From: a bacterium
Lineage (GTDB): Bacteria > Bacillota_I > Bacilli_A > Mycoplasmatales > Mycoplasmoidaceae
Reading direction: 5' to 3'
NCBI GenBank assembly: GCA_017645255.1
Contig: JAGCPI010000011.1
Location: forward strand, 1 to 43,663
Length of the DNA: 43,663 bases
Position numbers and translations under genes: made by a program. The notes under the pieces were generated by a model. The model saw nothing but the letters and a program-made list of their open reading frames with translations. It had not been told where the DNA came from and ran no database searches. Each line of letters starts with the position of its first letter. Position 1 is the stretch's first letter. Positions 32,079-41,670 of this stretch are shown here, in pieces.

Positions 32079-33263
32079 TTACTTAATAATCTTTGTTACA
32101 GTTCCAGCACCAACAGTGTGTCCACCTTCACGGATGGAGAACTTGGAACCTTCTTCCATTGCAATTGGAGCGATTAATTCAACGGTAATCTTGGTGTTAT
32201 CACCAGGCATTACCATATCAGTTCCTTCTGGAAGCTTAATGGAACCAGTAACATCGGTTGTTCTGAAGAAGAATTGTGGTCTGTAACCACTAACGAATGC
32301 AGTGTGACGTCCACCTTCTTCTTTCTTTAGCGCATAAATTTGTGCTTCGAATGAGGTGTGTGGAGTAATAGTACCTGGTTTTGCAACGGTTTGTCCGCGT
32401 TCAACATCGGTCCGTTCAACACCCCGTAGTAGTAAACCAACGTTATCACCAGCCATTGCTTCGTCAAGTGTCTTGCGGAACATTTCAATTCCGGTAACAA
32501 CAGCTTTCCGAGTTGGCTTTAGACCAACGATTTCAACTTCTTCGTTTAGTTTTAGGCGTCCCCGTTCAACTCTACCAGTTACAACAGTACCCCGACCAGA
32601 AATCGTCATAACGTCTTCGATTGATAGTAGGAAAGGTTTATCAATTTCCCGTTGTGGAGTTGGAATTCATTCATCAACCGCATTTAGTAGTTCATCTAAC
32701 TTTCCTTCTCACTTTGGGTCACCTTCAAGTGCCTTTAGAGCAGAACCCTTAACAACTGGAGTGTTCTTTCCATCGTAACCAAATGATGTTAGTAAGTCAC
32801 GAACTTCTTCGATAACAAGTTCTTGCATTTCTTCATCATCTAGCATATCGCACTTGTTTAAGAATACTACCATTTTTGGAACACCAACTTGCCGTGCAAG
32901 TAAAACGTGTTCACGTGTTTGTGGCATAATACCATCGGTAGCAGCTACAACAAGAATTGCACCATCCATTTGGGCAGCACCAGTAATCATGTTCTTAACA
33001 TAGTCGGCGTGTCCTGGGCAGTCAACGTGTGCGTAGTGACGCTTGTCAGTATTATATTCAATGTGGGCAGTGTTAATTGTGATACCACGGGCTTTTTCTT
33101 CTGGGGCAGCATCAATTTCACTATACTTCTTAGCTTGAGCTAGACCCTTCTTAGAAAGGTGAGTAGCGATTGCTGCAGTTAAAGTAGTTTTACCATGGTC
33201 AATATGTCCAATCGTTCCAATATTAACATGGGGTTTACTACGATCAAATGCTTCTTTTGCCAT
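32079..33263 (-). CDS. tuf: Elongation factor Tu
   Basis: A 394-residue EF-Tu that brings aminoacyl-tRNA to the ribosome. G1 GHIDHGKT, G3 [10 protein letters not shown]4 NKCDML and G5 GSALKAL are all present; the C-terminal domains include [11 protein letters not shown] and the [15 protein letters not shown] end. Full length and intact. It is the last gene of rpsL-rpsG-fusA-tuf but follows a 103-base gap with its own -10-like sequence and a palindrome. The ATG at 33263 has AGAGGG upstream. Confidence 0.99.
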
Positions 33264-33297
33264 TATAATTTCCCTCTTTTTCTATATTTATATTAGC

Positions 33298-33312
33298 GGT
33301 ACATATTGTACC
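33298..33312. promoter_or_regulatory. Perfect palindrome in the tuf leader, possible operator
   Basis: GGTACA-TAT-TGTACC, a perfect 15-base inverted repeat between the -10-like box (33329-33334) and the tuf ribosome binding site. Function unknown; a protein-binding site is one reading. Confidence 0.4.
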
Positions 33313-33328
33313 TATTATCTTTAATTTT

Positions 33329-33334
33329 ATTATA
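33329..33334 (-). promoter_or_regulatory. Possible -10 box of a tuf promoter
   Basis: TATAAT on the minus strand, 66 bases before the tuf ATG, in the gap after fusA. The -35 is weak (TTGTTT at short spacing). Confidence 0.45.
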
Positions 33335-33366
33335 TTTAAGCAAACGTTAAACAAATTTAATTGTGC

Positions 33367-35454
33367 TTACTTTGCACTAGCTTTTCGTTTTTGTCGTTCG
33401 CCAATAATTTCTTCAGTAACTGACTTTGGTGCAATTTCGTAGTGGGAGAATTGCATAATGTAGTTACCACGACCTTGCGTAAAGGAACGAAGGTCAGTTG
33501 CATATCCGAACATTTCTTTTAATGGAACTTGGGCGTGAATAGTTTGAGCATTACCTCTTTGTTCAGTACCAGTAATGTTACCACGACGACTGGAAATATC
33601 ACCCATGACGTCCCCAAGGTATTGTTCTGGAGCAACAACTTCAACATTCATAATTGGTTCAAGTAGAACTGGTTTACATTTCGTTGATGCATCTTTTAAT
33701 GCTAATGATGCAGCAATCTTAAATGCCATTTCCGAGGAGTCGACTTCGTGGAATGAACCATCATACAATGTTGCTTTAACGTCAATCATTGGATATCCAG
33801 CTAATGGACCTGATTCCATAGCTTCTTGCAAACCTTGGTTAATAGGCTTGATGAATTCCTTTGGAATCTTACCACCAACGATGTTATCAACAAATTCATA
33901 ACCCTTGTCTTTGTTTGGAGTAAACTTAACAACACAGTGTCCGTATTGACCATGACCACCTGATTGCTTAATGTACTTACCTTCACCAGCGTTTTCTTGG
34001 GTAAAGGTTTCACGGTAAGAAACTTGTGGTTTACCAACATTAACATCAACGTGGAATTCCCGACGTAGCCGGTCAACAATAATTTCAAGGTGTAATTCAC
34101 CCATACCAGCAATAATGGTTTGACCAGTTTCTTGGTCGGTGTAAGTTCTAAAGGTTGGATCTTCTTCAGCTAGTTTTTGCAAAGCAATCGCCATCTTTTC
34201 TTGGTCAGCTTTGGTCTTTGGTTCAACTGCTAAACTAATAACTGGTTCAGCAAACTTCATGGATTCAAGTACGACGTCAAAGTCTTCAGCAACTAAAGTA
34301 TCACCAGTAATGGTTGATTTTAATCCGATGACAGCACAAATGTCACCAGCACTAATTTCATCAATTTCAATCCGGTTGTTAGAGTGCATCCGTACTAAGC
34401 GTGATACTCTTTCCTTAACATCCTTCGTTGAGTTTAGAACGTAACTACCTTTCTTTAATACTCCAGAATAAACCCGTACAAAAGTTAAACGTCCCACGAA
34501 TGGGTCAGTTGCAACTTTGAATGCTAATGCACAGAATGGTGCATTATCTTCTGGCTTAATTTCAACTGCTTTACCGTCAGGAGTGTATGCAATTGCAGGT
34601 TTAACATCCAATGGAGATGGTAAATAATCAGTAATTGCATCTAGTAATCCTCTTACCCCTTTATTCTTAAAGGAAGATCCGCAGATTACTGGGAAGAAAT
34701 TAGCAGTTTTAACACCTTCCCGAATACAGTGTTTAATTTCATCAATGGTTAGTTGTTCCCCATTTAAATACTTGTTCATGCAAGCATCATCATAGTTAAC
34801 AATTTCTTCCATTAATTTGGTGTGATATTCTTGGGCAAGTGCCTTCATGTCTTCAGGAATTTCGCCTTCCGTGAAGTCTTCGTGTTCGTTACCACTGTAA
34901 AAACGAGCTTTCATGGTAACTAAGTCAATTGCACCTTTAAAGTCATTTTCCGCACCAATTGGTAATTGGATGGCAAATGCATTGGCATCCAAAATACTGT
35001 GTAAACTGTTTAGTGAGAAGATGAAATCAGCTCCAACCTTATCCATCTTGTTAACATAAACAATTCTTGGTACTTCATATTTAGTAGCTTGTCGTCAAAC
35101 TGTTTCAGTTTGTGGTTCAACTCCGTTTTGAGCATCCAAAACAGTAACTGCACCATCAAGTACTCTTAATGACCGTTCTACTTCAACCGTGAAGTCAACG
35201 TGTCCTGGAGTGTCGATTAAGTTTAAGCGACATCCATTTCACATTACGGTAGTAGCAGCTGCAGTAATGGTAATTCCCCGTTCTTTTTCTTGTACCATTC
35301 AGTCCATGGTAGCTTCACCTTCATGAACTTCACCGATCTTGTGAATCTTACCAGCTAAGAACAATACCCGTTCACTAGTGGTAGTTTTACCAGCATCGAT
35401 GTGGGCCATAATTCCGAAGTTACGGATTTTTTGTAATTCGATTTCTCGTGCCAT
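33367..35454 (-). CDS. fusA: Elongation factor G
   Basis: A 695-residue EF-G, standard length. The start at 35454 gives [16 protein letters not shown] (G1), with [17 protein letters not shown] (G3) and [11 protein letters not shown] (G4). The later domains carry [12 protein letters not shown] and [12 protein letters not shown]. It catalyses ribosomal translocation and works in recycling. It lies 15 bases after rpsG within the str operon. Confidence 0.99.
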
Positions 35455-35469
35455 TGTAAATAATCCTTA

Positions 35470-35937
35470 TTAGAAGCGAAGATATGCAAATGCTTTGTTG
35501 GCTTCTGCCATCTTGTGAGTATCTTCCCGTTTCTTTACACTTGCACCCGTGTTGTTGGAAGCATCAATAATTTCAGCTACTAATTTATCTTGCATTCCTT
35601 TTTCCTTGCGAAGTCTTGCGTACGTAATGATTCAGCGTAAACCAAGAGTAACTCTTCGTTCAGGTGATACTTCAGTTGGAACTTGATAGTTAGCACCTGC
35701 AATCCGACGAACTTTTAATTCGATCGATGGCATTACGTTATCAAGTGCCTTGTTAAAGATTTCTAGTGGATCCTTGTTGGTTTTCTTACCAATCTTTTGG
35801 AAAGCACCGTATAAAATCTTTTCGGCTAATCCTTTCTTTCCCGCATACATAATCATGTTGATTGTACGAGCAACAAGTCGGGAATTATAAATTGGATCAG
35901 GTAGAATTTTTCTTTTTTCTGGTTTTAATTTCCGCAT
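35470..35937 (-). CDS. rpsG: Ribosomal protein S7
   Basis: A 155-residue S7, which nucleates the 30S head by binding 16S r[22 protein letters not shown] and the [18 protein letters not shown] block are diagnostic, and the C-terminal [11 protein letters not shown] is complete. Second gene of the str operon, 21 bases after rpsL. Confidence 0.98.
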
Positions 35938-35958
35938 AATAAATTTCCCTTCCGCACT

Positions 35959-36420
35959 CTATTTCTTAGCTGGTTTCTTATCAGCTGGTGCTGCTGTCGT
36001 ACTGGTTGCGGATGCATCTTTCTTTGCACCGTAAGAACTACGTTGTTGTTTCCGGTTTTCAACCCCAGCACAGTCTAGGGTTCCCCGAATAATGTGGTAA
36101 CGTACCCCAGGTAAGTCCTTTACCCGTCCACCCCGAACAAGAACAACACTGTGTTCTTGTAAGTTGTGACCTTCACCAGGAATATATGCTAATACTTCTT
36201 GTTGGTTAGTTAATGTAACCTTTGCATATTTCCGTAAAGCGGAGTTAGGTTTCTTAGGAGTCATGGTTCCGACCCGAGTACATACACCCCGTTTAAATGG
36301 AGAAGGAATTTCCGTTGTTTTTTTATCCAAAGTATTCCAGTTTTTTAAAAGAGCTGGAGACTTAGATTTTTTATTCTTTTGCTTGCGTTCACTGCGCACT
36401 AATTGAGCAATGGTAGGCAT
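35959..36420 (-). CDS. rpsL: Ribosomal protein S12
   Basis: A 153-residue S12 of the decoding site. [20 protein letters not shown] and [18 protein letters not shown] are family signatures, with the Lys at the streptomycin-related position retained in PKKPNS. The first ~15 residues are usual (MPTIAQLVR). After RSSYGAKK the protein continues for about 20 residues of Ala, Thr, Ser, Lys and Pro, an extension absent from most S12. First gene of the str operon; the ATG at 36420 has AAGGAG upstream. Confidence 0.98.
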   Translation of the reverse strand: MPTIAQLVRSERKQKNKKSKSPALLKNWNTLDKKTTEIPSPFKRGVCTRVGTMTPKKPNSALRKYAKVTLTNQQEVLAYIPGEGHNLQEHSVVLVRGGRVKDLPGVRYHIIRGTLDCAGVENRKQQRSSYGAKKDASATSTTAAPADKKPAKK

Positions 36421-36435
36421 TTTTTCTCCTTAAAA

Positions 36436-36455
36436 TATACAACTTATGTTGTGTA
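36436..36455 (-). promoter_or_regulatory. Small hairpin in the str operon leader
   Basis: Arms ACAAC and GTTGT around a TTAT loop, extendable by three pairs, between the -10 box and the rpsL ribosome binding site. It could act in feedback control or be chance. Confidence 0.35.
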
Positions 36456-36470
36456 CTAAAATATAGTGAT

Positions 36471-36476
36471 ATTATA
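36471..36476 (-). promoter_or_regulatory. -10 box of the str operon promoter
   Basis: A perfect TATAAT on the minus strand, 50 bases before the rpsL ATG. The -35 region (CCAAAT at 17 bases) is poor and falls in the truA terminator. Confidence 0.55.
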
Positions 36477-36483
36477 AATGATT

Positions 36484-36541
36484 TTAAAAAAATATTTGGA
36501 TTTTATAAGGAAGTTTAACAGGATTACAAATCCAAATATTT
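36484..36541 (-). terminator. Long-stem terminator after truA
   Basis: A 14-base-pair perfect stem (AAATATTTGGATTT at 36490-36503 with its complement at 36528-36541) around a 24-base loop; on the minus strand it is followed by T residues. It separates truA from the str operon. Confidence 0.75.
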
Positions 36542-36556
36542 CAATAATGCTAAAGA

Positions 36557-37294
36557 TTAGTATTTTGCATTGGCAAAATACAAACCAGTGGCGTCTACTT
36601 TAAAGATAGCTTTCCCTTTTTGGGGGTGAATTAATAAGTTAAGCAAATCATTTTTAGTTAATTTTTGTTCGTTGTATTTTAATAAGCATCCAATCATCAT
36701 GCGAATTTGACTACGCAAAAATCCATTAGCAGTAATATGAAATTTAATTAAATTCGATTTAACTTTAGTCACGCTAAATTTAGTAATAGTACGAATGGTG
36801 TTTGTTAATTCACTAGTACTATAACTTAAGAAATTATGTTCCCCGACAAAAATTTTGGCACCTTCCTTAAGTTTCTTAAAGTTAATTATTCCATTATAAG
36901 CAAACACATAATTTCGTAAAAAAATATTGTGGGGAGCTAATTCTAAATAGTAAATATAACTGCGTTCTTTGCAATCAAATCGAGCATTAAAGAAACCTGG
37001 TTTTGCTTGACAACTTTTGATGCGAATATCACTAGGTAACAGTTTATTTAAAATAAACACGATGTGTTTACATGAATACTTACTCTTATTTTCAATGCCA
37101 AAAGAACATGCTTGGTTAATTGCATGCACTCCTTTGTCAGTGCGACCAGCAAACACTACTTCAATGGTAGGTTCATTAAATAATTTGCGTAATACTTTTT
37201 CGATTTGATCTTGTACCGTGCGAATGTATGGTTGTTTAGCACACCCAAAAAAACCTGATCCATCGTAACTTAATCTTAATAAATAAAAATTCAT
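36557..37294 (-). CDS. truA: tRNA pseudouridine(38-40) synthase TruA
   Basis: A 245-residue TruA that makes pseudouridine in the anticodon arm. YDGSGFFGCAKQPYIRTVQ is the N-terminal motif; the catalytic Asp53 is in FAGRTDKGVHA. SYIYYLE and FLRSQIRMMIGCLL complete the family pattern. It starts two bases after the ecfT stop, the usual ecfA1-ecfA2-ecfT-truA order of Firmicutes. Confidence 0.97.
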   Translation of the reverse strand: MNFYLLRLSYDGSGFFGCAKQPYIRTVQDQIEKVLRKLFNEPTIEVVFAGRTDKGVHAINQACSFGIENKSKYSCKHIVFILNKLLPSDIRIKSCQAKPGFFNARFDCKERSYIYYLELAPHNIFLRNYVFAYNGIINFKKLKEGAKIFVGEHNFLSYSTSELTNTIRTITKFSVTKVKSNLIKFHITANGFLRSQIRMMIGCLLKYNEQKLTKNDLLNLLIHPQKGKAIFKVDATGLYFANAKY

Positions 37295-37296
37295 AT

Positions 37297-38235
37297 TTAA
37301 TTAATGTTATTCAAAATAATACTATTTGCAATTCCAAAAGGAGCAAACATGGTGTGGGAAGCGATTAAATAAATTAAAAAGATAAATAAACCAAAACTCA
37401 AACCAAACAAAATTACATCATAATAATGCACATGATATTTAAAGTATAAATGATGCTTACTTTTCAGGTTATATCCTTTGATCACCATTGATTCACTTAA
37501 ATAGGAAGCATTTTCAAATGCTAAATAAAACAACGGTGGAAAAGAAGTAGCATACACTTTTAATCTTTTTCACCACCTAAAATTACCATTTAATGCTCCT
37601 TTACTAATTTGGGTTTGGCATACATCATGATATTGATGATATAAATTTGGAATAAACCGTAAGGTTAAGGTGAAGATGACAGCTAAACTACTAGTATTAA
37701 TGTGTAAATAATTTAATGGTTTTAATAGCATTCTAAAACCATTATTTAATGCAAGTTCACTACTTGTTTTAATTAACATTTGAATTAATAGAAAAATGTC
37801 AAATAATTTTCAAAAAATATAAACCACAATCACAATCGTGAAAATATTTAATTGATATCATGACGAACCATAAGCAAATAAATGATAAACAACAAGATCA
37901 TTTTTAATGACATAAATTCCACTTAAGGTTCCCCACAAATTGTAATTAATACTAAAACTAGTAGTAGCGTCACTTTGGTGATAAGTAAACCAGTCAATAA
38001 TGAATAATAAGAACATTCAAACTAATAATCAACAAAAAGTTTTTAGGAAACTTTTTCAGTTTAGAAAACTTAAACAATAAAGTAACAACGTAAAAAACGT
38101 AATGCAAATCAAACCGAGAAATCCATTGGGTAAAAAAACACTAATCATGAGTCATAAGAACATTAAAAATTTGAGCAATGGATGCATTTTGTATAATCAA
38201 CTACGTTGTAAGTAAATATTTTGGTATGTATTCAT
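37297..38235 (-). CDS. ecfT: ECF transporter transmembrane subunit EcfT
   Basis: A 312-residue polytopic membrane protein with about six helices. FTLTLRFIPNL and the following SKGALNG, plus SMVIKGYNLKSKHH, correspond to the two coupling helices of EcfT (A-R-G motifs in variant form) that contact the ATPases. EcfT joins the two ATPases to substrate-binding S-components for vitamins or metals; the S-component is not in this window. The ATG at 38235 shares one base with the ecfA2 stop. Order and neighbours make the call safe despite divergence. Confidence 0.88.
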
Positions 38236-39086
38236 TAATTAGGTAATTTATGATCTTTGAAAAAATCAGTTAATGTTAAATATTTTGCTTTGTTTAAAAT
38301 TGTTTTATTAGTTTGCTGTTCATATTCTTTAAGGAATTGAACCATAAATGGAACATGGTTGAAACAATTAAGTAATTGGGAATTAAAAAAGAAATGGGGA
38401 CATTCATCATTAAATTTAATTTGCTTATCATCTAATCACAAGCAACAAGAACACAATGAATATAGTCAGTCAAAATCATGACTGATAATGATGATGATTT
38501 TATTTTCTTGCCTTAGTTTTTTTATAATGGTGGTTAATGCAATTTTTGTTTCATAATCTAACCCAACAGTTGGTTCATCAAGAATTAAAACTGGTTGATT
38601 AAGAATGAGAATGGAAGCTAACGCTACCTTGCGTTGTTGTCCTTGTGAAATCGCAAACACATTTTTAGTAATTAAACGTTTATCAAAATTTAGTTGCTCT
38701 AATCATTCAATTGCTAATGATTCATCACTTTCATGCTTCCCATGAAAATTTTGATAACCCATTAATACTTCTTCTAACACGGAATTACCAAGTAATTGCT
38801 TTTCGCAAAATTGCATGACGTAGCCAATTTGTTCATTTAATTGATAATAAAGTTTCTTGCATTTTTTACGATTAGTAATTACTAATTCATCAAAGTAATT
38901 TATTTGACCACTGCTAGGCAAAATCAAATTGGCAATTAATCGACAAAAAGTACTTTTACCAGATCCACTTAAACCAATTATTCCATAAATTTGGTTTGCT
39001 TCAAAAGTAAAGTTTAAATGCTGTAAAATTAAATTTTTACTTAAGTATCCAAAACAAACATCACTTAATTTAATTTTTATGTTCAT
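38235..39086 (-). CDS. ecfA2: ECF transporter ATP-binding subunit EcfA2
   Basis: A 283-residue ABC ATPase. Walker A GLSGSGKST (38-46), the signature in variant form SQGQQRKVALA, Walker B VLILDEPTVGLD and the switch His in IIISHDFD are present. Cys- and Phe-rich residues follow in a C-terminal extension. The ATG at 39086 is chosen; an in-frame TTG lies two codons upstream. The gene overlaps the end of ecfA1 by 17 bases and its stop overlaps ecfT, so expression is tightly coupled. Confidence 0.92.
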
Positions 39087-39876
39087 GTTCAATTAAAAAC
39101 CTAACTGCTTCCTTTAACGAAGTAAGTAATGGTAGCTTTAGAAATTGATTTAATTGCATCAAATCATTTTTACCAATTACGTTTGGCAATTGATTGTTAA
39201 CAATTAATTGTAAAAAATCATTTGGATGATAAATTTGTACTTCATGGTTTTGGTTTAAATAAATTACTTTATTTGCAGCAATTAAATCACTTAATTGGTG
39301 CGTAATTAAAATAATTGTTTTTTTAAATTTAGTATGTAAAGAATTAATAAGTTGATTAATTTTAATTTGATCAGAAGTATCTAAAAAACTTTCTGCTTCA
39401 TCAAAAATAATTACTTTAGGATTTGTTAGCATGCAACTAGCAATGCATAACTTTTGTTTATTACCTCCTGATAATGCGTCAATGCGTGTATCTTGATATT
39501 TAGTTAAATCAAACTGCTGTAGAATTTGCTTAACTAAGCAATGCATTTTGTCTTGACTAACATTTAAATTTTCACTGGTTAATGCTAATTCTTCAAGGAC
39601 GGTTGATCCAATTATTTGGTGGTCTGGATTTTGAAAAATCATGCTACTAAAAAAATCATTGGGTGCCTGATTATTATTTTCAACGACCTGACCAACAGTT
39701 GGTAAATATAAACCAACTAACAATTTACCTAAGGTACTTTTTCCACTCCCATTTTTACCAAAGATGACCACTTTTGTATTATCTTCAATTGTGAAATTAA
39801 GGTTTTGAAAAAACCATTGATCTTGTTGGGGAAATTTAAAAAATAAATCTTTAACAATAATTAAAGTATTGACCAT
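39070..39876 (-). CDS. ecfA1: ECF transporter ATP-binding subunit EcfA1
   Basis: A 268-residue ABC ATPase partner of EcfA2. Walker A FGKNGSGKST (39-48), signature LSGGNKQKLCIA and switch ITHQLSD are intact. Walker B reads VIIFDEAESFLD: the catalytic Glu is kept, but the usual DEPT is replaced by DEAE. The Q-loop is in MIFQNPDHQIIGSTV, the EcfA1-type motif. Its ATG shares one base with the stop of the upstream membrane protein gene. Confidence 0.93.
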   Translation of the reverse strand: MVNTLIIVKDLFFKFPQQDQWFFQNLNFTIEDNTKVVIFGKNGSGKSTLGKLLVGLYLPTVGQVVENNNQAPNDFFSSMIFQNPDHQIIGSTVLEELALTSENLNVSQDKMHCLVKQILQQFDLTKYQDTRIDALSGGNKQKLCIASCMLTNPKVIIFDEAESFLDTSDQIKINQLINSLHTKFKKTIILITHQLSDLIAANKVIYLNQNHEVQIYHPNDFLQLIVNNQLPNVIGKNDLMQLNQFLKLPLLTSLKEAVRFLIEHEHKN

Positions 39877-40448
39877 TATTTAGTTAAATCCACTAATTTT
39901 GTTAATAAATAAATTAACGCAATATTCATTCCGTAATAAGTTAAATGGGGCATGTTCAAATGTGTTTTTGCTCACGTATTAGGTTCATTAGCATAATTAA
40001 TCATTTGCAAGATTTCTGGATATTGCTTTCAATCATTAATTAATACTTCATGTTTAATTAACAACTTTAATTTCACTGCTAATTTTTTAAACAGAATTTT
40101 TTGGTAAATCCCATATCCAATAATTAAGCACGCATACAGCAAAATAAAAATAATAGCAAAGACAATTGCAGCAATTAATACCCCTTCATAATTTGCTTCG
40201 TGTTTAACATATAACCCGATAAATGAAAAGAATAAACATAAAGTTAAAGTTCCTAAAAAAATTAAAACGTAAGTACTGTAAATTAACTTTCATTTTATTC
40301 ATGAATTTAATGATTTGATTGTTGGAATGTTACTTAACAATGAAGAATTTACTTCATTTTTTTTAAATGGTTTAACGATTAAATTATTTACGTTAAAGTT
40401 CGTAATTGCGTTTGTATAATCAATGATTTTTGTACTTGTTGTCATCAT
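39876..40448 (-). CDS. Two-helix membrane protein of unknown function, coupled to ecfA1
   Basis: A 190-residue protein with two helices (about 58-80 and 88-114), a polar N-terminal 50 residues and a C-terminal soluble part. It does not look like an S-component, which has about six helices. Its stop and the ecfA1 ATG overlap by one base (TAATG), so it is made with the transporter. Start codons ATG ATG at 40448/40445. It is divergent from the ferritin-like gene. Bacillus has no gene here between rplQ and ecfA1. I do not recognise a family. Confidence 0.75.
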
Positions 40449-40487
40449 TTATAAAAAAATATTAATAAAAAATTTAACAAAATATAT

Positions 40488-40493
40488 TATAAT
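40488..40493 (+). promoter_or_regulatory. -10 box of the ferritin-like gene
   Basis: A perfect TATAAT 35 bases before the ATG, with AAAAGGAG at 40514-40521 as the ribosome binding site. No good -35 is seen. Confidence 0.6.
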
Positions 40494-40528
40494 TTAACCT
40501 TTAATAATAAAAGAAAAGGAGTAAAAAA

Positions 40529-41089
40529 ATGGATATTAAAATTAAAAAGGATAAAACTGTAATCGCTGCTTTAAGTCAACACTTTTATCACTTGCACGAA
40601 CTAGCAATGTATTACATCTATTTATCCCAACAAGCAAGACAAATGGGAATGCTAAACCTTGCAAACTACATTTATGAACTTGCTCATGATAAAGATGATG
40701 TACACGTTAAATTAATTTATGGTTATCTTGATAAGATTGATACATTACCTAATGCAGGATGCAAAAAAGAAGAATTAATGGAATTAAGAAATTTTGCAAC
40801 CCCATTAGAAATTGTGCAAGAATTATTAAGATGCGAACAAGATGACCGGGAAAGAGTTGACAAAATTGCTGACTTATTATTCAACATTAAGGACCACGAA
40901 ACATACTCTTTCTGAAAGTGATTCATTGACGATGCATTAAAAGATCTAAGCGAAACACGGGATATTGAAGATGGTTTCCGTCTAAGTCAAAACAGTTTAA
41001 TTACTGCTGACAACCGGGTTCTATGATTACAACGTCACATCTGAAAGAATGACGCAAAACTAGAATCAAATGATGAAGATGATGATTAA
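40529..41089 (+). CDS. Ferritin-like protein
   Basis: A 186-residue four-helix protein. LSQHFYHLHELAMYYIYLSQ and NLANYIYELAHDKDDVHVKL match the first two helices of bacterial ferritin. Candidate ferroxidase residues are Glu24, Asp56 (usually Glu), His59 and Glu103; the usual Gln127-type ligand is Ala136. A C-terminal helix contains WKWFIDDALKDL, and an acidic tail ends the protein. It would store or detoxify iron if active. It stands alone on the plus strand between rplQ and the ECF genes, with its own promoter and terminator. Dps is less likely given the helix spacing. Confidence 0.8.
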
Positions 41090-41133
41090 TTAATTCATCA
41101 CTAATCAAAAATAACAAAATAAATTATTAAAGA

Positions 41134-41172
41134 AAATAAAGCAGTGAATTTAATCATTGCTTTATTTTTATT
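41134..41172 (+). terminator. Terminator after the ferritin-like gene
   Basis: AAATAAAGCA-G-TGA pairs with TCA-TTGCTTTATTT around a 7-base loop, followed by T-rich sequence. Confidence 0.75.
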
Positions 41173-41230
41173 TTTCTTGCTTAAAAAAGCTTCTTATTTA
41201 GCAATTATTTTTTATCAATTTGTAGTAAAC

Positions 41231-41270
41231 AAAAAATAAAGCAAAGCGTAAAAAACTTGCTTTATTTTTT
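41231..41270 (-). terminator. Terminator after rplQ
   Basis: On the minus strand AAATAAAGCAAG pairs with CTTTGCTTTATTT around a T-rich loop and is followed by T residues. The stem resembles that of the neighbouring ferritin terminator, so both may share origin. Confidence 0.7.
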
Positions 41271-41292
41271 TATCTCTAAAGATTGGGTATAA

Positions 41293-41655
41293 TTATTTAA
41301 CTAACGCCAAAACAGCTAATTGAGTATTATCACCTGGTCGACGATCAAGTTTTAATACACGGGTATATCCCCCGTTTCGAGTAGCATATTCGGTTGCAAT
41401 ATCACTAAATAATTTTCGCATTAGTTCCTTTGCACTGTACTTTTGCGTATTTAGCAAAATTTCTAATGCTCGTCTGCGGTTTACTAGCGTATCATGTTTA
41501 GCTAATGTAATAAGGCGGTCAACGTGACGTTGGGTTTCCTTGGCCTTGGTAACTGTGGTGGTAATTCTTCCATAGGCTAATACATCCGAAACTTGTTGGC
41601 GCATTACCATTTTTCGTCATGCACTAGTTTTTCCTGGCTTATTAATATATGACAT
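41293..41655 (-). CDS. rplQ: Ribosomal protein L17
   Basis: A 120-residue L17 of the 50S exit-tunnel region. RITTTVTKAKETQRHVDRLI and the GGYTRVLKLDRRPGDNTQLA block are diagnostic. The start at 41655 (MSYINKPGKTSAWRK) has AGGAG upstream. It is the last gene of the alpha operon, directly after rpoA. Confidence 0.98.
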
Positions 41656-41670
41656 TAATTTCTCCTATTA

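Noticed and set aside
41134..41270. A small RNA between the ferritin-like gene and rplQ
   Set aside because: The two similar stems are well explained as facing terminators of converging genes; no promoter for an RNA is visible.
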